Below, piece by piece: positions 7,183 through 13,885 of a stretch of 27,079 bases of DNA. Positions within the stretch are counted from its first letter, which is position 1; every line of letters starts with the position of its first letter. A model generated the notes under the pieces. The model saw nothing but the letters and a program-made list of their open reading frames with translations, had not been told where the DNA came from and did no database searches. This DNA comes from DATKWV01 sp035529405. Its GTDB lineage: Bacteria > Planctomycetota > Phycisphaerae > Sedimentisphaerales > Anaerobacaceae. The position numbers were made by a program, and so were the translations under genes. Location: positions 1 through 27,079 of the forward strand of contig DATKWV010000006.1 of the NCBI GenBank assembly GCA_035529405.1, read 5' to 3'.

Positions 7183-8764
7183 TGTTTTCATCTACCTTTT
7201 CTGCATGTCTGCTTTTCTGCGGCCAGATTAGCCGGTCGTCAGGCCCGCATTCGTCTTCATTTTCGCGCTGGCCTTCTTCATCTATATTGTTTTTACCTTT
7301 GCTGTAAAGGGTGAAACCATCATCGGTAAGCTTGTAAACAAAGCAGCCATCATTGATAGGGTCAACAAAAATTTCAGCCGGCATCAAATCCCTCACATCA
7401 TCAAGACTTTCAGGCCAATTGCCTTTTTCGTTTTTGTATCGCCTCAATGCAATTACTATCCTGCTGCCTATATTATCCGCGCCAATACGCAAATACAAAT
7501 CCCGGACTTTGCAATAAGCAGGTTCTATGATATTCGTCATATGCTGAATCAAGTATCGGTAATTAAATTTAATTTGGGTTACAGAAACCCTTTCGGGCTC
7601 CCTGTCCCACTGAAACTCCGGCTCAGCCATTGCATACAATCTTTCATAGCCGATGTCGATGATATTAGCGAGCTTTTGCGGAGTAGAGGGCATATAAAAC
7701 CACTGCAATATAGTGCCTGCTCTAATAAGCTTTTTTTGCCAATAGGTTAATTGTGGTGCATCTTGCGGAACTTGAGCCCTCATTGCTGCCGTTGGATCGC
7801 GGGTTAGTCTGACCTTGCCTTTGCCATTAGTCTGGTAAAACATGCCCCACAAATTCTTGAGCATTAGCTTTTCGCAGTCAAGAATCCCGGGCAAATCAGA
7901 ACTCCAGATATGTTTGTTCTTTGCCAGAATTTGTTGGATAAACCTTAGGTTTTCTTCTGTGGCATTGCCGGTGACAACAAATCTGTTAAATTGCTTAAGC
8001 GCCACGGCTTCACATGCCATTGCAACCAACAAATCTACCATTGTCGGCTGCTGGCATAAATGCTCCGCCATTTGAAGAACAGCCATGTATTTCTCAAATC
8101 CTGCATCAATCCGTCCTTCGCCGATGTCATTATTGCCAACACGGACAAGCAGTCTCGCCCAGGAACGCATTTGCGGTAACCGGTCCATACTTCCGTCCAA
8201 AGTCCAGATATCGGCAGCTATCGGGAATCGGCATTCTTCTATTTCACAAGCTTGAAGCAATCCGTCTATTGTGCCCTGCCGGGCTTTGAGCCATTGCGCT
8301 ATTTCGGGATGGTCTTCGCTTGTCCAGAACTCAGAGGCGGTTATGTCATAACGGTCATCATCTACGAAATTAGGTTCACACGCATCTTCCTGATAACTGT
8401 CCAACAGTCGATTGTAGATAATAGCGGCGTTTTCGGAATCGGGTATCGCACGCTTGGCCTGCAGTGCAGCTAACTCATCGTCGAACGTAAAGACACGCCA
8501 ATCGCCGCTGTCGCTGTCGGGCAAAAAGACCCACACAACCAGCCCTGCTGCCACAGCACCAACCGAAATCCAGAACCACTTTCTTGCGGGTTTAGGCAAT
8601 ATAGTGCACGCCAGCAGAACAACAGCCAGAAGTGTTATTACTTTCCACGGTGCCTGAAAAACAACCGCAACGGCCAAAACCAGGCTCAGCAATCCCAGCC
8701 CGATATATTTAAGTACCCGTTTTGTGATACCCGGCTTTTTCTTTTGGGGCACTTCCTCAGCCAT
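7172..8764 (-). CDS. Orphan membrane-anchored protein with pseudopilin-like C-terminal segment
   Basis: I do not recognise this 530-aa protein. After a basic N-terminus come three hydrophobic segments at about residues 18-37, 41-56 and 63-81, then about 440 residues of soluble, probably helical, extracytoplasmic domain rich in Trp, Asp and Glu. The C-terminal part (about 430-500), with RRYKNEKGNWPESLDD, VDPINDGCFVYKL and FTLYSKGKN, resembles the C-terminal fold of type II secretion pseudopilins and similar planctomycete proteins. This is a by-eye resemblance only. The ATG at 8764 is preceded by AGGTGA at 6 nt; a TTG three bases upstream is less likely. The start overlaps the yhcH-like gene by 8 bp and the end overlaps asnS, so it sits inside a translation operon and is probably co-expressed. 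Function unknown. Confidence 0.8.
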   Translation of the reverse strand: MAEEVPQKKKPGITKRVLKYIGLGLLSLVLAVAVVFQAPWKVITLLAVVLLACTILPKPARKWFWISVGAVAAGLVVWVFLPDSDSGDWRVFTFDDELAALQAKRAIPDSENAAIIYNRLLDSYQEDACEPNFVDDDRYDITASEFWTSEDHPEIAQWLKARQGTIDGLLQACEIEECRFPIAADIWTLDGSMDRLPQMRSWARLLVRVGNNDIGEGRIDAGFEKYMAVLQMAEHLCQQPTMVDLLVAMACEAVALKQFNRFVVTGNATEENLRFIQQILAKNKHIWSSDLPGILDCEKLMLKNLWGMFYQTNGKGKVRLTRDPTAAMRAQVPQDAPQLTYWQKKLIRAGTILQWFYMPSTPQKLANIIDIGYERLYAMAEPEFQWDREPERVSVTQIKFNYRYLIQHMTNIIEPAYCKVRDLYLRIGADNIGSRIVIALRRYKNEKGNWPESLDDVRDLMPAEIFVDPINDGCFVYKLTDDGFTLYSKGKNNIDEEGQRENEDECGPDDRLIWPQKSRHAEKVDENNEG

Positions 8765-9218
8765 CAATTCTCACCTTTACTACTACTTTGAGAACCTCAC
8801 ATTGGCCGGCCAGCTCCCTGCCCGGCATGTGCGCATCGGCCGCAAACAATATGCAGAACATACCTTCATACAGGCTTATTCTGCTGATGCCCTTCGGCAC
8901 CTCGAAAAACACTGCATCCTTGTCCCGGTCGTAAGGCTGCTCGATTTGGAGATTGTCCGTTGTGCAATACCCCAGCGTTTCCCGTCCTGCTGCCACAAAC
9001 TGAATATCGATATATTTCTTATGAGCCTCCAGTCGGCCCTTGTCAACCGGCTCAGTCCTGTAGCGCTGTACAAAATAATAAATGTTGTCACCGTCAATAT
9101 CGTACCTGCCGTTTTCTTTTTCGGCAAAGTTCGTATTCTTTAACACCTCCAATGCCCTTGTAATCTTCTCAGACACACCCGCATAAAGATGTGCATTTTC
9201 AATTTTGTCTGTAATCAC
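8757..9218 (-). CDS. YhcH/YjgK/YiaL (DUF386) family protein
   Basis: This 153-aa protein belongs to the YhcH/YjgK/YiaL family, small cupin-like beta-barrel proteins linked in other bacteria to sialic acid, sugar or biofilm functions, with no firmly established reaction. The family signatures visible are EAHKKYIDIQF (about residues 64-74), the GRETLGY segment, and the C-terminal FAADAHMPG, whose histidines probably bind metal. The start is GTG at 9218, with AGAGG seven bases upstream. That Shine-Dalgarno sequence lies in the last codons of glyS, whose stop is 2 bp away, so translation is coupled. No sugar-catabolism gene is nearby; its place between glyS and asnS suggests a housekeeping role here, which is inference. 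Confidence 0.88.
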   Translation of the reverse strand: MITDKIENAHLYAGVSEKITRALEVLKNTNFAEKENGRYDIDGDNIYYFVQRYRTEPVDKGRLEAHKKYIDIQFVAAGRETLGYCTTDNLQIEQPYDRDKDAVFFEVPKGISRISLYEGMFCILFAADAHMPGRELAGQCEVLKVVVKVRIDG

Positions 9219-9220
9219 GG

Positions 9221-10687
9221 TCAGACCTCTAATTTTTCACGAACGTACGCAAGTAATTTACCCGTTGACACCCTCACCTGCTCCATCGAATCCCGGTCGC
9301 GGACCGTAACGCTGTTGTCCTGGAGAGTCTGGCTGTCAACGGTAACGCACAACGGCGTACCTGCCTCATCCTGCCGGCGATAGCGCCTGCCTATAGCGCC
9401 CTTCTCATCGTAGAAACAGTTGAAATGTTTCCTGGCATCGTTATAGATATTCCGGGCGATGTCCGGCATATTGTCTTTTTTAACAAGCGGAAATACCCCC
9501 AGCTTTATCGGCGCAATGGCCGGGTGAAACCGCAGCAGGTTCCTCTGCTCGCCTCGCACCACCTCCTCATCGTAGGCATCGACAAGAAACGCCAGGGCGC
9601 TTCTGTCTATGCCGGCACTTGGCTCAATTACATACGGAATATACCGTTTCTTTTCCTGCTCGTCGAAATAAGAAAGCGGCCCCGACTGGTAATCCTCAGC
9701 CTCGGCCTTCAGGTCGATTTTGGTCATATCCCGGTTATTTTCAAACCAGCTGTTAAGTGTCCTCATACCCCTCTGATGCTGGCGCAGGTCGAAATCCGTC
9801 CTGTTGGCGATGCCTTCCAGCTCCTGCCAGTCACCCGACCCGAACGGGAATTTATATTCGACATCCACACACGCCCTGGCATAATGCGCAAGCTCATCAC
9901 CCTCGTGCGCACGAAGACGCAGGTTCTCTTTTTTTATACCCAAATCCAAATACCAGTTGAAACGCAGGTCTTTCCACGTGTTCCACCAATGCTCATCTGT
10001 ACCCGGCTGACAGAAAAACTCCAGCTCAGCCTGCTCGAACTCCCTGGTTCGAAAGATAAAAGCCTTTGTGGTTACCTCGTTGCGAAAGCTTTTGCCGATT
10101 TGCGCAATTCCGAACGGAACTTTCACCCGCGTGCTGTCCAGCACGTTTCTGAAATTAACGAAGATTCCCTGGGCCGTTTCAGGCCGAAGATACATCGTCA
10201 TAGCGTCATCCACGTTGGCTCCCATTTGCGTCTCGAACATCAGCTTAAAGGCCATCGGGTCCGTGAACTGCCCTGCCGTGCCGCAATTCGGACAGACCTT
10301 GCCGGTCAAATCGCAGGCCTGGGCCTGGGCCAAATCCAGAGATACGTGTTCGGTATGCTCTTCAGCGTGCTCGGCCAGGTGGTCAACCCTGGTCCTGACG
10401 TTGCATTTTTTACACTCGGCTATTAAATCCGCAAATTTGTCGGTATGCCCGCTGGATTTCCACACCAGCGGGTGCATAAGAATACTGCAGTCGATGCCTA
10501 CCACATCGTCCCGCATCTGCACAACCGACTTCCACCAGCACTTCTTAACGTTGTTTTTCAGTTCCACGCCCAGCGGACCGTAGTCATAACAGCTGGCAAG
10601 GCCGCCGTATATTTCGCTGGACTGGAATATGAAGCCCCGCCGCTTGCACAGCGATACGATGTCCTCAAGTTTGGTGATTTTAGCCAT
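9221..10687 (-). CDS. glyS: Glycyl-tRNA synthetase, single-chain (alpha2) type
   Basis: This class II enzyme charges tRNA-Gly. It is the archaeal/eukaryotic/Firmicute-like single-chain form, not the alpha2-beta2 type of Proteobacteria. The frame is open to 10726, but ATG 10687 follows GGGAAAG at 7 nt and gives a conventional N-terminus (488 aa). Visible features are YDYGPLG (about 34-40), two Cys-x2-Cys pairs (C92/C95 and C132/C135) that could hold zinc, LRPETAQGIFVNF (167-179), class II motif 2 FRNEVTTKAFIFRTREF (201-217), motif 3 around EPSAGIDRSALAFL, and the C-terminal anticodon-binding domain starting near LGVFPLVKK. It is the first gene of the operon glyS-yhcH-orphan-asnS-prmC, with a strong candidate promoter at 10743-10770. 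Confidence 0.95.
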   Translation of the reverse strand: MAKITKLEDIVSLCKRRGFIFQSSEIYGGLASCYDYGPLGVELKNNVKKCWWKSVVQMRDDVVGIDCSILMHPLVWKSSGHTDKFADLIAECKKCNVRTRVDHLAEHAEEHTEHVSLDLAQAQACDLTGKVCPNCGTAGQFTDPMAFKLMFETQMGANVDDAMTMYLRPETAQGIFVNFRNVLDSTRVKVPFGIAQIGKSFRNEVTTKAFIFRTREFEQAELEFFCQPGTDEHWWNTWKDLRFNWYLDLGIKKENLRLRAHEGDELAHYARACVDVEYKFPFGSGDWQELEGIANRTDFDLRQHQRGMRTLNSWFENNRDMTKIDLKAEAEDYQSGPLSYFDEQEKKRYIPYVIEPSAGIDRSALAFLVDAYDEEVVRGEQRNLLRFHPAIAPIKLGVFPLVKKDNMPDIARNIYNDARKHFNCFYDEKGAIGRRYRRQDEAGTPLCVTVDSQTLQDNSVTVRDRDSMEQVRVSTGKLLAYVREKLEV

Positions 10688-10742
10688 AACAGCTTTCCCA
10701 AGTCTGAACCAAAAGAACCGCAGCAAACGTACAAAAATAATT

Positions 10743-10770
10743 ATTATAGCGCTTTTGTCGCTGATTGCAA
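10743..10770 (-). promoter_or_regulatory. Near-consensus promoter of the glyS operon
   Basis: On the minus strand TTGCAA (10765-10770) is followed after 16 nt by a perfect TATAAT (10743-10748). Transcription would start near 10736, giving a leader of about 50 nt before the glyS ATG at 10687. The same boxes and spacing recur at 17098-17125. Confidence 0.7.
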
Positions 10771-10947
10771 GAACGCCTGGGCCTAAATAAAACCGATAGA
10801 CGTGCCGGCTGCTGATTGCGATAAAACCGCAGGGCCGTTTTATGATGTTAAAAGTGGTTGCAAGGCCTGGAAAAAAAGATTGTCACTACGCTTAAGGTAT
10901 GTCGGTTTTGCCCCCGGACCCCAGAACCCAGCGCCAAAACAGCCGCC

Positions 10948-11166
10948 CTACTGGCCTTTTTCCTTTTCCTTCTCGGCCTTTTCCTTCTCCGCCTTTTCCT
11001 TCTTTTCGCGCTGAATGGCGTCGTACACTTCCCTGCGATGAACCGGTATGCTCTTGGGCGCGGTTATGCCCAGCCGCACCTTATCCCCCCGCACGTCGAC
11101 GATCGTAATCTCTACGTCGTCTCCGATGATTATTGACTCATCTTTTTGTCTGCTCAAAACCAACAT
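10948..11166 (-). CDS. csrA: Carbon storage regulator CsrA with a charged C-terminal tail
   Basis: CsrA is a small dimeric RNA-binding protein that blocks or activates translation by binding GGA-containing leaders. The frame is open to 11208, but the canonical MLVLSR start at 11166 is preceded by GGGAG at 7 nt, giving 72 aa. Leu4 and Arg44, key RNA-binding positions in E. coli CsrA, are both present, and the core beta-strands (1-50) align without gaps. The last 20 residues are almost only Glu, Lys and Ala, which is longer and more charged than E. coli CsrA (61 aa). It stands alone, with 260 bp to glyS and 305 bp upstream. No flagellar gene is adjacent in this window. Confidence 0.95.
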   Translation of the reverse strand: MLVLSRQKDESIIIGDDVEITIVDVRGDKVRLGITAPKSIPVHRREVYDAIQREKKEKAEKEKAEKEKEKGQ

Positions 11167-11471
11167 TTTCAACTCCCTTTGTGTGTTGGCTTTATACTTT
11201 ACGAACACAACACAACTTTCGTTCGCTCAAAACCTCGCCGTTTACGACCGGCGCACCTTCTGCCCCGCCCGTTGACCGCCGCTTCATCCAGTATCCTTCA
11301 CAACCATATTTTCGGCTATTTGCCGCATCGGAAATAGCTGTTTTTACTTTTGTTTGTGGGACACAATGTGCTTATCGGACGTTGCGAACATAAACATTGC
11401 CCGCAACAGTACTTATGTGACCCCCCACTTCTGGAAAAAAGATAGGTCCAATCCCCCGGTTATACGTCGTT
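11167..11471. other. 305-bp intergenic region upstream of csrA
   Basis: No gene is supported here on either strand; short ORFs show no family signature or ribosome binding site. The minus strand holds the csrA leader with AAAGGGAG next to the start. A terminator-like hairpin pointing in the plus direction lies at 11313-11345. Two GGA motifs on the minus strand (within 11284-11299, reading AAGGATACTGGATG) would resemble CsrA sites if the csrA transcript begins upstream of them. Confidence 0.6.
11313..11345 (+). terminator. Plus-strand terminator-like hairpin without an assigned gene
   Basis: A 9-bp outer stem (11313-11321 with 11332-11340, one G-T wobble) continues, after a bulged G, into a 3-bp inner stem with loop CAT. 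It is followed by TTTTT and then ACTTTT. On the plus strand this has the form of an intrinsic terminator. On the minus strand no U-tract follows. No plus-strand gene is recognised upstream. Confidence 0.5.
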
Positions 11472-12374
11472 TTACTCGCTTTCGTGCTGCCGCCAGTAGG
11501 TATAGCGTACAGCCGTCCAATAGCCGATTATCGCCCCTAACGTGCCGAAAACGACTAACTGTATGGGCAGAATACTCGCTGCCGCCTGGGGAAAGAAAAC
11601 CGGCGGAATGTGCTCCATCGTATATCCGAGGATGTCATTCCTAATATAAGTGCTGCTGCCAAAATACGTTACGAAAACAGCAGCAATTAGAACCCACCCG
11701 TAAGCAGCATCAAGGAGCTTTTTGATTACAAAGCCGGCCAAACCGAACGAAATCACGACCGCGTAAACTATCTGCGCCACTGCCGGCTGACCCACCACCG
11801 AGCCGAGGTAATTGTCCCATAATCGCACATCCTGACAAAGTACACCGAGGCTAAACCACACCACACCTATCGACACCACCGCAGCAGCCGCCGCACGCAG
11901 GACGGTATTGAATTTAATTTCGGCCCTGTGCACCGGCTTGGGCGTCTTGACGGTCTTTGAACAAAGCATCTCAGCAGCCAGTACACCTGCAAACCCCAGC
12001 CCCACTATTGCCAGCCAGAGCAATGACTCGTACTTGAGCATCCCAAAAAACCACAGGCGCTGGCTGAGCAACGGACTTGTTTGTAACACATCAGCTACGG
12101 TACCGGACCTGACCGCCCAGAGCGATAAGCCTGATGGGACTGCCAGGACCGCTATCTGGCGCCCATAAGGCCAACATATAAAATAAGCCGCCGCACCTGC
12201 AAAAAACGCCGCCAGACCCAGAACCGCCCCGCCGCCCAGACCCACACGCGTCAGGAGTATGCCGGTATCCCGCTGGTCCCAATCACCTAAGGGCGCACAC
12301 AAAACACCTATTAGAACAACACCCAGACCCGCCGCCGCCGCTATACGCAATTTCATCGGCCATGACAATTCCAT
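11472..12374 (-). CDS. Orphan polytopic membrane protein, about 8 TM segments
   Basis: I do not recognise this 300-aa protein. Hydrophobic segments lie at about residues 8-28, 45-68, 73-90, 113-137, 158-182, 200-220, 225-245 and 265-290, so it should be an inner-membrane protein with eight helices. No transporter, protease or transferase motif is visible. A conserved-looking pair, DWDQRD (31-36) and LWDNYLG (about 187-193), lies in loops. The ATG at 12374 has GAAGGAAAG about 6 nt upstream, which decides the start. It is transcribed divergently from purD across a 210-bp AT-rich gap and in the same direction as csrA. Function unknown; it looks genuine from the strong Shine-Dalgarno sequence and regular membrane topology. 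Confidence 0.75.
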   Translation of the reverse strand: MELSWPMKLRIAAAAGLGVVLIGVLCAPLGDWDQRDTGILLTRVGLGGGAVLGLAAFFAGAAAYFICWPYGRQIAVLAVPSGLSLWAVRSGTVADVLQTSPLLSQRLWFFGMLKYESLLWLAIVGLGFAGVLAAEMLCSKTVKTPKPVHRAEIKFNTVLRAAAAAVVSIGVVWFSLGVLCQDVRLWDNYLGSVVGQPAVAQIVYAVVISFGLAGFVIKKLLDAAYGWVLIAAVFVTYFGSSTYIRNDILGYTMEHIPPVFFPQAAASILPIQLVVFGTLGAIIGYWTAVRYTYWRQHESE

Positions 12375-12447
12375 AGGCTTTCCTTCAATAAGCTCTTGTC
12401 AATAAACTAACACCGACAACTGCAATTATCAATAATCAATTATCGCC

Positions 12448-12476
12448 TTGAGAAAAAAACGCCACTATGCTACATT
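12448..12476 (+). promoter_or_regulatory. Weak candidate purD promoter
   Basis: TTGAGA (12448-12453), a 17-nt spacer, then TACATT (12471-12476), each a 4/6 match to consensus. It lies about 108 nt upstream of purD, in the AT-rich gap between divergent genes. Support is from sequence alone and modest. Confidence 0.35.
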
Positions 12477-12584
12477 TACCAATGGAGCTTTTAGCAGACG
12501 CCCTTAACCAAATACATGCACCAGGCTAAACACGTTTAGAGCAGACAACATTATTAAATAGCAAAACTATTCAGGGCCCAACAA

Positions 12585-13865
12585 ATGAATGTACTGTTAA
12601 TCGGCAGCGGGGGACGCGAGCATGCCATCGCATACAAGCTGGCTCAATCCTGCAGCCTCGGTAAGCTTTTCATCGCCCCCGGTAACCCGGGAACGGCTGG
12701 TTGTGGCCAGAATGTTCCAATATCCGCAGGCGATACGGACAAACTGCTCGAATTCGCCGGGCAAAACGACATCGAGCTCGCCGTAATAGGTCCCGAGGAC
12801 CCGCTGGCTGCGGGTATTGTGGACGCCTTCGAGGCCGCCGGCATAAAGGCTTTCGGCCCGAGCGCCGCTGCGGCAAGGCTCGAGGCCGACAAGGCCTTCG
12901 CAAAACAGATTATGCGGGCCGGTGCAATATCAACCGCGGAGGGCCAGGTATTCGAGAAATTCGCCGATGCCAGGGCCTATATCGCCAGCAGGGACGAATC
13001 CGTTGTTATCAAGGCCGCTGGCCTGGCCAAGGGCAAGGGTGTGTTCGTTTGTGATGACCCTGCCGACGGCATTCTTGCCGCCGAGAAAATAATGTGCAAT
13101 AAAATATTCGGCCCTGCCGGAAATAAAATCATCGTCGAGGAAAAACTGCTCGGCCAGGAAGTCTCGATACTGGCATTTGTCGACGGACGAAACATCTATG
13201 TTATGGAATCTTCGCAGGACCACAAGCCCATCGGGGATGGCGATACCGGCCCCAACACCGGCGGAATGGGTGCGTACAGCCCGGCACCGATTGTCACCGA
13301 ACAGTTAATAGACCAGATCACACGGGAAATCCTCGTGCCCGTGGTGGACTCTATGAACCGCCAGGGCTGCCCATACAAAGGCGTCCTCTACGCCGGGCTT
13401 ATCCTCACTCCGGCAGGCCCGCGGGTTCTGGAGTTTAACGTCCGGTTCGGCGACCCCGAAACGCAGCCCATCCTCATGCGGCTAAAAAGCGACCTGCTCG
13501 AGGTTTGCCTGGCTGTCTGTGAGGGCAGAGTCGATGAGGTTACGCTGGAATGGGACCCTCGCCCGGCGGTGTGTGTGGTAATGGCGTCTGCCGGTTATCC
13601 CGGTGATTACGAAAAAGGCAAGGTGATAACCGGCCTCGAACAGGCCGAACAAATGCCTGACGTTATGGTTTTTCACGGCGGCACAGCCCTCAGCAACAAC
13701 CAGCTTGTTACCAACGGCGGCAGGGTCCTATCGGTAACGGCGCTGGGCCGGACAATCGCGCAGGCAAAGGAAACTGCGTATCAGGGCGTGGATAAAATCA
13801 ACTTCGAAGGGGCGTATTGCCGAAGAGATATTGCCGACAAGGCCATTAGGGGCAAAGACACATAA
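12585..13865 (+). CDS. purD: Phosphoribosylamine-glycine ligase (GAR synthetase)
   Basis: PurD joins glycine to phosphoribosylamine using ATP, the second step of purine synthesis. The 426-aa length is standard. The N-terminal domain opens with VLLIGSGGREHAI (about 3-15). The ATP-grasp region includes KAAGLAKGKGV (about 144-154), the family stretch around DHKPIGDGDTGPNTGGMGAYSP (given here only as a landmark at about 212-233) and EFNVRFGDPETQ (about 285-296), which holds metal-binding residues. The C-terminal domain is complete. The ATG follows CAGGGC. It is the first gene of a pair with the AsmA-like protein 20 bp downstream. No other pur biosynthesis gene is in the window; apt is the only other purine gene. 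Confidence 0.96.
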   Translation: MNVLLIGSGGREHAIAYKLAQSCSLGKLFIAPGNPGTAGCGQNVPISAGDTDKLLEFAGQNDIELAVIGPEDPLAAGIVDAFEAAGIKAFGPSAAAARLEADKAFAKQIMRAGAISTAEGQVFEKFADARAYIASRDESVVIKAAGLAKGKGVFVCDDPADGILAAEKIMCNKIFGPAGNKIIVEEKLLGQEVSILAFVDGRNIYVMESSQDHKPIGDGDTGPNTGGMGAYSPAPIVTEQLIDQITREILVPVVDSMNRQGCPYKGVLYAGLILTPAGPRVLEFNVRFGDPETQPILMRLKSDLLEVCLAVCEGRVDEVTLEWDPRPAVCVVMASAGYPGDYEKGKVITGLEQAEQMPDVMVFHGGTALSNNQLVTNGGRVLSVTALGRTIAQAKETAYQGVDKINFEGAYCRRDIADKAIRGKDT

Positions 13866-13885
13866 AGAACCGGTAAGAATCATAA

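Noticed and set aside
9425..10426. 333-codon plus-strand ORF opposite glyS
   Set aside because: It is an antisense frame of a well-conserved glyS gene; the translation has no recognisable domain and no promoter or Shine-Dalgarno sequence.
10821..10843. Inverted repeat ATAAAAC-N9-GTTTTAT between glyS and csrA
   Set aside because: AT-rich 7-bp stem with no T-tract on either side; chance occurrence is likely.
12430..12446. AATTATC/AATAATC short direct repeats upstream of purD
   Set aside because: Simple AT-rich repetition, too short and degenerate to call iterons or an array.
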